This document shows positions 22,811 to 32,949 of a DNA stretch of 64,000 bases, in pieces. Below the pieces are notes generated by a model that saw nothing but the letters and a program-made list of their open reading frames with translations, was not told where the DNA came from and made no database searches. Source of the stretch: Rhodotorula mucilaginosa (Eukaryota; Basidiomycota; Microbotryomycetes; Sporidiobolales; Sporidiobolaceae); NCBI GenBank assembly GCA_034406715.1, contig CP137872.1:1054001-1118000 (forward strand), given 5' to 3'. A program made the position numbers and the translations under genes. Numbering within the stretch: position 1 is the stretch's first letter; every line of letters starts with the position of its first letter.

Positions 22811-24421
22811 ATGACCGACCCGTCCGCCCCACTCGAGGGCAACAGCAGTCAAGGCGACAAGACGATGGCTGAGCTCTCGGACGACAAGGTCGACGCGGCC
22901 GACACCACCGTGCCTGCCGCCGCGTCTTCTTCTGCAAAGGCGGGCCTTCAAAGCCTGCCGGCCGAGCTCCTCCGGATCATCCTCGCCGACTTATACCACG
23001 CGAAAAGCCAACCCGACAGGCCTGATGAAGATGACGATGACGAATCCGAGACGAGCAACGAATCGCTCTTGTCCGCTATGCGCTCGTGCAAGAAGTTGTG
23101 CGAGGTCGGCCGCCGCGTCCTTTACCACGCCCCGGTCATTCTGATTCCCCATGAGCGGAAGATGCCGCCGGACGAGTTGGCCGAACGGCGGAGCGTGTTG
23201 ACCTGGCAGCTATACTGCACGTTGCGATCGAGCGGTTCGATCGCAGGAATGGTGACCGACTCGCGACATATCAACAGCGGCCTTGAACTCTCTCCCCCGG
23301 CGCAGGGAGGAGATCACGACGACGCAGCATTGGCGTTGCACGGAGAGGCAGGCGTCGGTGGTGCAGACACGCCGAACACGCTTTCTCCTCCCGGAGAGTA
23401 CACCTTGGAGGAAGCGATACTCGAGATGTGTCCTTCTGTTGTTGCCGCCGCCGTGACGTTGCGCAGCCAGGAGCAAGCGGCTCGCATCGGCCAGCTTCTC
23501 TCGTACGCGCCGATTCTCCAGACACTCGTGGTCCGCCGGTCCCAGACGCCAGAGGCATCCGGCCACCTTTCCTTCCCAGCATCAGAGTCGGCGTCGACAG
23601 AGCTTGACATCCTAGCACGCTGCCTACAACCTCTCGCGCCGGCTTTGCGTTCCGCCGCCCCTCCCCTCGTCACCCTCAACACGTACGTTCCCGAGCACGC
23701 ATGCGACCCCGAAATATGCGGTGTGGCTCTCATGGTTCGCAAGGTGGCGCGCACGCTCGAGGTACGCACCGTCGGGCACACGCAGCTGCTTTGCTACAGC
23801 ATGCCTCGGCGGAGTTTCTTGCACAACCCGGACCTCCCGCGAGTCACTTCAGTTGTCATCTCCATCACGGACGGGCAGCAAAGCGTCGACTTCAACCAGC
23901 TTGCACACGACCTCGATGGCAACATCCTCAAAGTGTTCGTCATTGACCTTGCCGTCGATGCATTCGACGAGGACCCGTGGTGGGACAACCTTCAAGACTA
24001 CGGGTCGGAAGATGTGCGTTATCCTCGCTTCTCTTACAGCGATCAATGCTATAGGTTGTTCCCGCATGCGCGCAAGTTGTGCCTGCCGCGAGGCCGAGAT
24101 ATGGTCTTGTCCAAGCTTTCCGCGCTGGTCGACACTTCGCCGAACCTCGAGTACCTCAATCTCGCCGGAACCGAATGGTCGATCGGCGTAGACGCACTCG
24201 CCGTCGAACAACCTGGCGACCTGTCGAGCTTTGAGCAGGACCTCGTCCAGATCCTGGAACGCCTCGCCCACCTCTCGTACATCCACCTCGGCCACTGGCC
24301 ATTTATCAACGCAGACGGCACCGACGCGAAACACGGCCGCTTGGGTCTCGCAGCGTGGGCTCGGAACCGCGGCATCGAGCTTCTCGTTGCCGGATGCGCA
24401 CCCAACCCCGATTGGCCATGA
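22811..24421 (+). CDS. F-box-like protein, single exon
   Basis: An uninterrupted 536-codon frame from ATG 22811 to the stop at 24421, unusual among the intron-rich neighbours. After a 45-residue acidic, Ala/Ser-rich leader comes an F-box-like start, AGLQSLPAELLRIILADLYH. An acidic insertion (DEDDDDESETSNES) precedes LLSAMRSCKKLCEVGRRVLY, the second half of an F-box. Downstream are leucine-rich segments such as LLSYAPILQTLVVRRSQTPE and LVDTSPNLEYLNLAGTEWS. It resembles the previous gene in architecture rather than in detail, so the two could be old tandem duplicates. A GTGCGT...TATAG stretch at about 24,015-24,055 could be a small intron, but the frame stays open without splicing. Confidence 0.72.
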   Translation: MTDPSAPLEGNSSQGDKTMAELSDDKVDAADTTVPAAASSSAKAGLQSLPAELLRIILADLYHAKSQPDRPDEDDDDESETSNESLLSAMRSCKKLCEVGRRVLYHAPVILIPHERKMPPDELAERRSVLTWQLYCTLRSSGSIAGMVTDSRHINSGLELSPPAQGGDHDDAALALHGEAGVGGADTPNTLSPPGEYTLEEAILEMCPSVVAAAVTLRSQEQAARIGQLLSYAPILQTLVVRRSQTPEASGHLSFPASESASTELDILARCLQPLAPALRSAAPPLVTLNTYVPEHACDPEICGVALMVRKVARTLEVRTVGHTQLLCYSMPRRSFLHNPDLPRVTSVVISITDGQQSVDFNQLAHDLDGNILKVFVIDLAVDAFDEDPWWDNLQDYGSEDVRYPRFSYSDQCYRLFPHARKLCLPRGRDMVLSKLSALVDTSPNLEYLNLAGTEWSIGVDALAVEQPGDLSSFEQDLVQILERLAHLSYIHLGHWPFINADGTDAKHGRLGLAAWARNRGIELLVAGCAPNPDWP

Positions 24422-24877
24422 AGGTGTTTGCGGGAGGAGCATGGACATAAGGCATGAGCGGCGGAGAGCTTGGAAACAGGAGCACGAAGATTGTACAGGC
24501 TTGGCTTGACGGCAGTTGAAGTGGAATTTGCAACGAGAAGCTGGAAAATCTTTGGAAACGCGTCCCTGCTCTTTCGAAACTGCCTAGGCGGGGAATGCTA
24601 AGGAGCACAAACAGCGCTCGCCTTTCCCGTCCCCGAAGTGATCTCTGGAGGCACTCTGTAAAGCTTATGAGATGAGTAAAGCTCCTGCGATCAGAACCTA
24701 TCTCGGAAGCAGTTCCTCGCCGTCACTTTCTCTTGACGCACTCACAGCCCATGCTAGACATCGGCATCTCACTGCATCGCAATGTATACTACACACCTTT
24801 TCTGGCTCCTGCAGCGTGGAGGGGAGCCTTTTCTTGTTCTTAACCCGGGATCAAGTCGACCCTAGAGTCTCAGATCC
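24422..24877. other. Convergent intergenic region
   Basis: 456 bp between the stops of the F-box-like gene (+) and the SAP-domain gene (-). It holds two 3' ends and no gene that I can see. Confidence 0.5.
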
Positions 24878-26190
24878 TCAGACAGCGGGGGTCTCGTCGA
24901 CTTTCGCCTTCTTCTCCGCGGGCTGTACATCGAGGTTTCTCAGCATCACCGTTGAGGAAGACCCCCTTGAGGATGATCTGTGGGACGCGAAAGCTTGACG
25001 TACCTCACTCGGAGCATTGCCGAACCGCGCAGCACGCTTACGCTTCTTCTCCTCTTCTTCCTCGAGCCTGCCACAGCCAGAACCGAGGCGGTCAGTACAT
25101 AGTCTCAATCACACATAGCGCGAGGAGAAAAGTAGAGACTCACCGCTTCTGCAATTCCGGGTCGGCTGCGACTGCCGCCGCCGGTTCAGCCGCCGCCTCT
25201 CCTGCCGAGACCTTGCCGCCCTTCTGAGCGGCGCTTGTGACTCCTCCGCCGTTTGCAGGTGCAGAAGATTTCGACGACGGTGCGGGCTTTTGCTGCTTGT
25301 TGTTCGAGTCGGATTTGGGGCGGCGGTTCGAGCCGAGGGCAGAGTCGAGCATGGCGAGGGACTGTGCGGACGAGGTTTACGACAGGATGGAACTGTCAGC
25401 GGTTGTCTGAAAGAGATACCAGACGACAATTGCCGTCACACAAGGCGCGCCGTCGCACCTTTTTCACCTTTGCGTCCCCGTTCTGCTGCTCGTTCCCTTC
25501 CGGCTTCTTCGTCTCCCCCTCAGCAGCAGCCGCCGGCAGCGTGGTTCCGAACCTCTCTGCGCGCTTCCGCTTGACTTCTTCGCTATCCTCGACGGCTCCT
25601 CCCGCCGGCTCCTTCTTGTCCGCAGCAGCAGTCGACGACGAGGCCGGCTCGGCGGTACCAAACTTTGCGGCGCGCGCTTTCCGCTTTTCCATCTCGACCC
25701 GGACCGCCTCTTCCGCCGCCGCCGCCGCGGCCTCTTCCGCGGCCTTCTTGTCGTCGTCGTTCTGTCCGACCTCGCCAGCAGGGGCGCCCTCGTCCCCACC
25801 CGCCGCCGCAACGGTAGTACCGGTTTTGAGTCCCTCGTCGGCGTGCTGCGCGTCGCGGTCCGTTTCGGTACTGGTGACCGCCTGACTGGCCATGCCCGTC
25901 CCGCTCAGGCCTAGATCGCCGTCCGGCTCGTCAGTCGCGGCTGCGGCTCCCGTCGAGTCGAGCGTCGGCTGGTCGTCGGACGAGGCAGAGGCGGTGAGGA
26001 GCCGGGCGATGAGCTCGTCTTTGCGGCCGGTGACGGGCAGAGATCGCTCAGCCAGGAGTTCCTGCGAGAGTGTGCTACCAACATGTCAGCCTGCACAAGG
26101 TTAGGCGGTGCGCTGCGAGGGAGTTGGGCTCACCTTGAGTTTGACGACGGTGAGAGCCTTGAGTTCGGATTCGGAGAAGGTGGACGTCAT
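24878..26190 (-). CDS. THO1: SAP-domain protein, THO1/SARNP-like mRNA export factor
   Basis: The start MTSTFSESELKALTVVKLK joins across an intron to ELLAERSLPVTGRKDELIAR. Together they form a complete SAP domain (helix-loop-helix DNA/RNA binding). Then come two or three copies of the Tho1-type motif: KRKARAAKFGTAEP, KRKRAERFGTTLP and KKRKRAARFGNAP. A basic tail follows, PAEKKAKVDETPAV, that looks like a nuclear localisation signal. Ala/Glu-rich linkers separate the motifs. The repeated K/R-x-RA-x-RFG motif is typical of Tho1/CIP29 (SARNP), which works with the DEAD-box helicase Sub2/UAP56 in mRNP packaging and export. The start is shared divergently with the VPS3844-type gene. Confidence 0.82.
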
Positions 26191-26507
26191 GGTAGGTAGT
26201 GGCCGGGTAGCTATTTCGAGAGTATGCGGCCTGCACGTGTCAGACGCGTTCGGCGAGGGCTATAGAGTGCAAGCAGCGTGAGCAGAATGACGCGAAGGTG
26301 GAGCGCCGTTCCACGCTGCAGTTGTGGTCGCCTCACAACTCTACAGATTGCAGCCAGACCAGCCGCGAGTGCTATATGAAGGTATCGGATGATTTACTGG
26401 CCCTCCAGCTGAACAACTTGTGCGTGTGGCGGAGGATGTCACCACGCACGGCGCTGCAGAGTCCTCACTCTCTCTCTTTCCACTCATCTGACCAGCGACG
26501 TGCCGCG
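26191..26507. promoter_or_regulatory. Divergent promoter, THO1-like / VPS3844-like
   Basis: 317 bp between two divergent start codons. No motif is assigned. The ATG at 26508 was preferred for the right-hand gene because a signal peptide follows directly; the frame is open upstream to about 26298. Confidence 0.55.
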
Positions 26508-28437
26508 ATGGTGCTGTTACCGTATGCAGCTGCAGGGCTGATATTGCCGACGCTGTGCTACGCTGCGGCTCCGACCCCGCAGTTGTACATCCACCCTTCG
26601 CCGTTCCCTCCCTCCTTCGCCTCTGCGGGTGACGACCCCATTGTCCTGACTGCGCCGCAGACGAACGCCGTACTCGCACACCACCTCGGCGTAGACAAGC
26701 ACGTCAACTGGCCCATCGCCAGCACCAAACAAGTCGGAGGCAGGGACTGGGAACTCGCTCTCGGCGACTCGACCGCTGCTGCCCTCGCGACTGCGCTCCC
26801 GACTCGACAGCGCGTCGTCATCGTCCTCGAATGTGGCAAGCAAGGCTGCGACGACGCCATCCCGCTCCACCTCCGGCCAGAGGCCAACTCCGGCTCGCGG
26901 CCGATCGTCCTCCCCGCCCTCGCGCCCAACTCGTACCTCGCAGCTCTCTCGCTGCACCTCCACCGCCTCGCAGACTCGCTCGGACTCGACCCCACCTCCG
27001 TCATCGGCCTGCAAGACTTTGTTGAGCAAGGGATCAAAGCCGTCAAGGGCTGGCAGGGGTGGGTCAGCGAAGAGTTGGGCAACTGGATCGGATGGCACGA
27101 CGGCGACAACGCCAAGGCCACCGTGATCGACGAACCCAAAATCGACAACGCTGGCCTCGTCAACGACCTCGACCTCCTCGACGGGGTATGTCCTCTTCCC
27201 GTCTCTCCTTTGAGCGCCCGAAACCCGGGTCCTGACCCTCTTTTCGCCACTCCCAGTCGGCGAAGCAGCTCATCTTTGACCTCAACAAGCTTGCCAATCT
27301 CACCGACTCGGTCGTCAGCAACACGCGTCAGCACCAGGCGCAGAACGACCTCGACTCGGGCGCGCAAGGACAGGCAGACAAGCCTCCCGTTACGGTCATT
27401 CACTTGACCGGGCTCAAGGTGAGCAATAACTACCTTCCGTAACAGAAACGCATCGGTCCGAAGCGGTGGCGTTGGCCGATCTTGTCCCGTCCGAGCATTC
27501 CTCCGAACTCTGACCCTGACCCTCCCACCACTGGGTCCAAATCCCGCAGGACGTCGCCGCCAAGCACTCGCGCTCTTCCGACATGTACCAACGCAGCGCC
27601 GCTCTCCTTCAGCAGACTCTCACCGCCGCCCTCGCCGCTTTGGCTCCTCCCTCGCCAGACGGTGGCGTCTCGTCTCCCGATCCGAAAGTGATCCTCCTCG
27701 CTCTTCCCGAGCCCAAGACCCCTTTGCTGCGGAGGCGCAAACCCTGGCTCGAGGCTTTCGAGACCGGCGCGGGCAAGCAGATTCGTGGAGTTGGCGTGGC
27801 GGCCAAGAGGAATGGTGGTCGCGGTGGCGACGCTCTCGAGAAGAGGAACGTCTTCTCGCCTGAGCATTCTCTCCGTCGTCGTCGTCTCCAGTCCGACGAG
27901 GATGGCGACGACAGCGGCAACAACAACAACGGGACGTTCCTCGTCCCCTCCTCGTACCGCTGTTTCCCCTCCCGCTCCGAACTCGTCAACCTCACGGCGT
28001 CCTGCCTCGGCCACGGACAGCCCGTCAAGGGCTTGACGACGAGGAGTGACTTGCCCGAGGGGGGTGAGTGCTGGGTTTGCAAGTGTGGAACGACGACGGA
28101 CGAGGAGACGGGCAAGAAGACGCGGTGGACTGGTCAGGGGTGCGAAAAAGTCGACTTGAGCTCGTGAGTATCGGTGTCCCGAACCAGTCTCTGCTTGAAT
28201 CAAACCTACGCTCCCTCGGAGTGGAGGTCGTGCTCTCATGATTATGCGCCAGTTCGTGATACTCACCGCCTTTTTTCACTTCCTCGCAGCGACTTTGCCC
28301 TCCTCTCCTTGACCACCCTCGGCCTGCTCGGCGTCGTCGCCCTCTCGGTCGGACTCTTGTACAGCATCGGAGCGCAAGAGTTGCCCGGAACGCTCGGTGC
28401 AGTCGGCGGAGACGGCGGTCGGATGAAGCGCGATTAA
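26508..28437 (+). CDS. Secretory/vacuolar type I membrane protein with VPS3844 (DUF3844) C-terminal domain
   Basis: It starts MVLLPYAAAGLILPTLCYAA, a signal peptide. The luminal region includes HHLGVDKHVNWPIASTK, VVIVLECGKQGCDDAIPLHL, a helical stretch near SVIGLQDFVEQGIKAVKGWQ, and SAKQLIFDLNKLANLTDSVV. The C-terminal cysteine cluster runs SYRCFPSRSELVNLTASCLG, HGQPV, then GECWVCKCGT and GKKTRWTGQGCEKVDLSS. It is followed by one membrane span, LLSLTTLGLLGVVALSVGLL, and a short tail ending RMKRD. That arrangement is the fungal VPS3844 (DUF3844) signature, an ER/vacuolar sorting-related family. Four exons are readable, with introns near 27,187, 27,420 and 28,167. The molecular role is not established. 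Confidence 0.82.
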
Positions 28438-28754
28438 AGGGTGATGGTATCTCGCGTTGCGGACAGTAGATCCACTACCCGCTCTTTCCTCTGACGCAAC
28501 TCTGACAGTGAATAGTAAACAGACTCTTTCTTCTTGATGATATCTTTCTTTCGTCGCTGTCGGCCTCGGGGCTTCCGAAAGAGAGGCAATGGGTGGCGTG
28601 CGAAAAGAGAGCAAAAAGTGATGATGACAACAAAAAGAATACTGAAAATACACGGCGCGACCACAGCCACGACCTCTAGACCGTATTGGGCGCCTCTTTT
28701 CCGCCAATCGACTGCTCGTCAGTGAGAATTGAATGTCCCGGCCGCGCTTCTCCC
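28438..28754. other. Convergent intergenic region
   Basis: 317 bp between converging stops. No gene is seen. Confidence 0.5.
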
Positions 28755-30265
28755 TCACGGTGTTGCGGCGTTCTTCTCCTCGACACCCTTGTCCGCGACT
28801 TTGTCCTCCTCTTTTACTTCCTCCTTCTGGACGACCTTCTCCTTGGCGTTGTCCTCCGCGACGACCTTCTCCTCGGCGTTCTGCTCCTCGACATCCTTTT
28901 CCTCCTCGACGTTCTTTTCCTCGACCTTCTTCTCCTCGACCTTCCTCTCCTCGACCTTGTTCTCCTCGACACTGTCCGCGTTGCCGTTCGTCGCGAGCGG
29001 CGCGACAAGTCCTTCAATATCAGGAGCAACTCGCACGTCCTGTGCTTGCTCCTGCACGGGCTCCTTCTGCTCCGTTGGGCTCGTTCCTGCTTCCTCTTCC
29101 ACCGCCGGCGTCACGATCAGCTCGGCTTCGTCCGATTCTTCCTCCCCCTCCGCCAGCGTTGTCTTCGTCGCTTCGCGATCGGCAGCTGCTCTCGCCTCGA
29201 TCCACTGCCGGTACTCGTCCGTGGTCCAGCTCATTCCGTCACGGACCTCGTCCGTCTTGTGAACGACGAATTGGCGGTCGTCGTCGTCGCGGATGCACCA
29301 GCGCCAGTACTTATCGAAGGATCGGAGCAGGGATGTCTTGTTGAGATGAGGGCCGTGCAAGTCGGAGGAGGAGGAGGAGCTTTGCAGAGTGAGGATAAAG
29401 AGAAGGAAGGAAGGCGGGTATCGCGTGAGGCCGAACTGCGCACGCACGTCTCGATTGTCCGTCAGCGTCCCGGACCTCGCTGGGAGAGACAGACTACATT
29501 CGCGCGGGGACTGACCTCTCCGAGGCACTTGAGGATGCGCGTGATCCGGAGAAAGTTGTGCGGGTTGGATTCAAGGTTGTGGAACCGGCGGAGGTAGCTC
29601 GCCGGAGAGGGTGCTGAGACGGTATCCTCGAGCGCGAGCTCTCCGGTCGTTTCGTCCACGAGACGGAGTCCGTAGAAGGCCAGCATGATCCGATACCTGG
29701 GGCAGAAATCGAGAGAGATCAGTTTGCCGTGGCAAAGACAGACACTCGCAAGGTGAGCTCACGACTCGAGCAAACGGGCCATTGCTTGCGGGTCAGCCTT
29801 GATGCCTTCGACTTCGTGCGGCTGGAGAGGCTGCGCGTCCCAGTTGACTCCTTGTTCCCTGCGTGACAATAACTCGTAGAGCTGTCAGTCCCTGACGATG
29901 GAAATTCTGTTGCGGCGGGTACCGCAAACATCGACGATTCCAATGGAGCGCAGAAGCGAGGGAAGGTAGGCTACGCACCGGATGGGGAAGAACCACTGCA
30001 CAAAGTCGTGCCTCCATTCCAATTGGTCCCAATTCCCTCTCAACTCGTCCTGCAATTCCTCGCAATTTGCTCGTCTCGGCCTCGCCGCCTGCCGATTCTG
30101 GTAGAACTTGAGGTTGGCGTTGAGGGACGGGTCGTCGGCTGGGTCGAGGAACGGGTAATGCAGGAGGAAATCGAGGATGTCACGAGGAAGCGAGAGAGGG
30201 AGTTCGCGGCGGCGAATCTCGGCGTGCGCTTGTTCGCGCTTGGTCGCGCGAGATTGCCGAGTCAT
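28755..30265 (-). CDS. Opioid growth factor receptor (OGFr) conserved-domain protein
   Basis: The N-terminal half carries the OGFr domain: PRDILDFLLHYPFLDPADDP, LNANLKFYQNRQAARPRR, WDQLEWRHDFVQWFFPIREQ, GVNWDAQPLQPHEVEGIKAD, LLESYRIMLAFYGLRLVDET, YLRRFHNLESNPHNFLRITR and ILKCLGE. The next exon begins FGLTRYPPSFLLFIL. The FYQN and H-x-x-VQW-FP blocks are diagnostic of the family. The C-terminal third is a highly charged low-complexity tail of about 60 residues built on variants of VEEK (KVEERKVEEKKVEEKNVEEE and so on), likely a long helix or disordered. In animals the domain belongs to a growth-inhibitory nuclear receptor. The fungal proteins have no known role, so the name is structural only. 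Introns lie near 29,460-29,530, 29,697-29,760 and 29,857-29,990. Confidence 0.8.
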
Positions 30266-30783
30266 TCTGGTCCCTGTGTCGGTCGCGAACGACTGGGCAC
30301 GCGGGCTCAGCTGCCGGGAGGCGAGGCGAGGCGTCCGCGAGAGAACAAAAGAAGCGATGGCGAAAGGGAGAAGCGGGCGACGCGAGACAGCAATAGCGCG
30401 ACGGCGACGAGGTCGTACTCGGTTGTCGAAGTTAGCTTGACTCTCGAGCGTAGCTTAGCTTGACAGACTGCCGACAAGAGCGAAGGCAAGCCGCAAAAAA
30501 TTGACAAGTGCGCGTCATTCTCTCGCAATGTCAAAAAATGCACGGTGAGTGTAGAATGGGCTTTCCGGTGTCCAGCACTAACGATTCGCCAGGCTAACGA
30601 GTAGCTTTCCCAACGGGCTTGTGACGCTCCGACCAATGCCTTGTTGTTCAGAAGGTGCAGTGCAAGGAAAATGGCCACACGAGATGGTGAACGCAAGGCC
30701 GGAGGGGTATATGAGAAAAGCTGAGGAGAACTTCGTCTCGACAGCAAGGGTATAACCGAGGGGAGGAGAACGTGGAGTCTTGC
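30266..30783. other. Intergenic between prefoldin 4 and the OGFr-domain gene
   Basis: 518 bp on the promoter side of the OGFr gene and downstream of PFD4. No gene or distinctive motif is seen. Confidence 0.5.
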
Positions 30784-31542
30784 TTAGTCTCCTCGTTCGA
30801 GATTGATCGAACCTGTGGAGGGAAGCGGGTCAGTTTTCGAGAAGCCGTAGTTTTGGCGCAGCGCGACCGTTTGACTAGGCTCGCTGGACCACCCTCATGT
30901 GAGAGCGAAAGAGAGACCGCTTCCACTTACTGCCAAACTTTGCGTAGAGGTCCTTTTTCAGTTCGTCCATCTTGTCTTCGCATTCCTGCTTTTCCGTCTC
31001 GAGCGCGTCGACCTCTGTCCGGATCTTTTCGAGCGCGGCTTGCAGGTGCTCGAGTGCTTCCGAGGCGGGTAGGTGGATAAAAGTCGTGTCGATCTTGTAC
31101 CTGCGTGGGGTGGGTGTCGAACGTCGAGGGAGAGTGTGAGGGGGATTGCAGGCGGCAAGGCGGGCGGAAGGAATGTCCGTGGCAGGGAGCGGGTGATCAG
31201 TGAGGAACTTGCTCGTCTCGCGGCGAACAACCTTTGGTGGGTCCGTGTAGGCGGAGGGAGGGGAGGACTGACATGACCGGCTCGTCCTCGTCGACGAGTT
31301 CCATCTCGGTCTCGACTTCCTCGAGGTCCTCCTTCTGCTTGGTGAGGCCGTCTAGCAAGTCGACGATCTCGTCTGTGCGACTGTTTAGCCGCGAGAAGGC
31401 GTTGATGCGGTCTTGGTCTGTCCGAGTGACCGGAACGTCGGTCGCGGTGTCGTCCTTTTCGAGCTGCGGGTTGGAGATACGGAGGTTCATTGAGCTAGTC
31501 GTTTCTGTGTACGTGCAGTCCGCTCGGACTCACCATGCGCAT
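30784..31542 (-). CDS. PFD4: Prefoldin subunit 4
   Basis: Beta-type subunit of the hexameric prefoldin chaperone that delivers nascent actin and tubulin to CCT. Exon 1 is only nine nucleotides (31542-31534, MRM). A 70-nt intron leads to LEKDDTATDVPVTRTDQDRI at 31463, then NAFSRLNSRTDEIVDLLDGL and an acidic turn EMELVDEDEPV. The next exon begins YKIDTTFIHLPASEALEHLQ and continues through TEVDALETEKQECEDKMDEL to KKDLYAKFG. A short last exon ends SSINLERGD. The two coiled coils flanking a beta hairpin and the KFG-SINLE ending match PFD4. The ATG at the start of LEKDD's alternative frame (31490) was rejected because MRM plus LEKDD reproduces the family N-terminus. Confidence 0.93.
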
Positions 31543-31693
31543 GTTGGCGGCGAGAGTGTGTGGTTGATGGACAAGAGCAAAGCGAGTGATCGAAACCTCT
31601 TGATTACCTTACACCTCTCGAGCCACGTGCATAGACTCGAGGAGAACTGCTACTGCGCGAGATCAGAACGACTGCCCGCCCGCCTGCATCCTC

Positions 31694-32721
31694 ATGTCAG
31701 ACACCGCCGCCGCCGCTGCTGGGAACAGTTCCGGCTCCACCACTCCGCGACCTCCCTCGGCGACCAAACTCGCCCGCAATGCCACGCCCGCAGAACAGCA
31801 AGCTGCAGCCTTGCAGCGCCTCCTCGCGAAACCCGACCGCGAGATCAAGATTCCCGAACGCAAGGAAGGCGTCACAAAGACCTTGCGGGCACCGAGGGAG
31901 ATGATGAAGAACGTACAGGGATCCAGTGCAGGCGCAGGATCCGGAGAGTTTGTGAGTCTCTTCTCTCATGCGCACTGGACGCAGAGCTCGAGCGAGCAGC
32001 CGAGCTGGAGAGGGCTCCGTCTCCTCTTCCCGTGACTGATTCAAACATCTTTGCCCCCGACCAGCACGTCTACAAGCAAAGTCGACGACGCGAGTACGAG
32101 CGACTCAAGATCATGGACGAGGAGGAAGAATACGTGCGTCAACAGAGACTGACCCTCTTCTGCTGAGAGCGACCTACGCGGCGCAGGAAAGTACAACCAC
32201 GCTGACGGTCTTACCCGATGACAACTACGTGCGCTCAGAACAAGCAAAAGCAGGAAGCTCTCGCGCGGCAGCAAGCCTACGAACGCGAAGCGGAAGAACG
32301 GACAGCCAAGAACCGACTCAAGCGTCAGAGGAAGAAAGCCGGTCGCGGGGCGAACAAGGGCGGTGGCGACAAAGCTTCCTCTGCGGCGGGGGCTGCCGAC
32401 GACGCGGGAGGATTGGGCGGCGGCGCGGACAAGAAGCGCAAGTTGGCCCCGGGAGGAGGATCCGGGTTCGTGTTCAAAAAGGCGGAGGAGAGAGACGCTT
32501 CCGACAGTGACGAGGAAGCCGAGTCGGGCCAGGCGGGCGGGTCGGCGCTTGCTCAAGGAGGAGGAGAAGACGGCGAAAGTACGGCGCGGTTCGGTTTGGC
32601 TGCCCCGCCCGCGGCGGCGGCAGCGAGTGAGGCGATCGCCCCGGAGGCCGGAGGAGGGGAACAGGTTGAGGAAGTGAGGCCGGCACAAGAGGCGGGTATC
32701 GTCATCCAGGACGACGATTAG
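31694..32721 (+). CDS. PRKRIP1-like (DUF1168) spliceosome-associated protein
   Basis: Three exons. The N-terminal exon (MSDTAAAAAGNSSGSTTPRP through TLRAPREMMKNVQGSSAGAG) is followed by the family core, HVYKQSRRREYERLKIMDEE. The next exon reads KQKQEALARQQAYEREAEER and TAKNRLKRQRKKAG. The HVY-RRREY and TAKxRxKRQ blocks define DUF1168/PRKRIP1, a double-stranded-RNA-associated protein seen as a long helix in catalytic spliceosomes. The rest is Gly/Ala/Glu-rich and ends GIVIQDDD, including a basic DKKRKLAPGG stretch that could be a nuclear signal. It is divergent from PFD4, with 151 bp between starts. Confidence 0.87.
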
Positions 32722-32949
32722 CGGGTCGTGAGGGTCATGATCTTGACACTTGCCTCTGTCTCCCTCTACACTCGAGTGCAATATTGCCTTTCCCCCGCCT
32801 CTTCTCGGGACGCTCTTTTTGGCAGGAGAGGATTCATCGGCCGATTTGCAAGGCGACTGAATTGAATGCAAGGTAGAGAGAACAACAACGGTACGGCAGG
32901 AAGCGACAGATAGGGAGGAGACGGTCAGACGGTTTCGAGAGGTCGGGCT

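Noticed and set aside
26298-26507. Longer N-terminus for the VPS3844-like protein
   Set aside because: The frame is open, but the signal peptide begins exactly at the ATG at 26508. A 70-residue extension would bury it.
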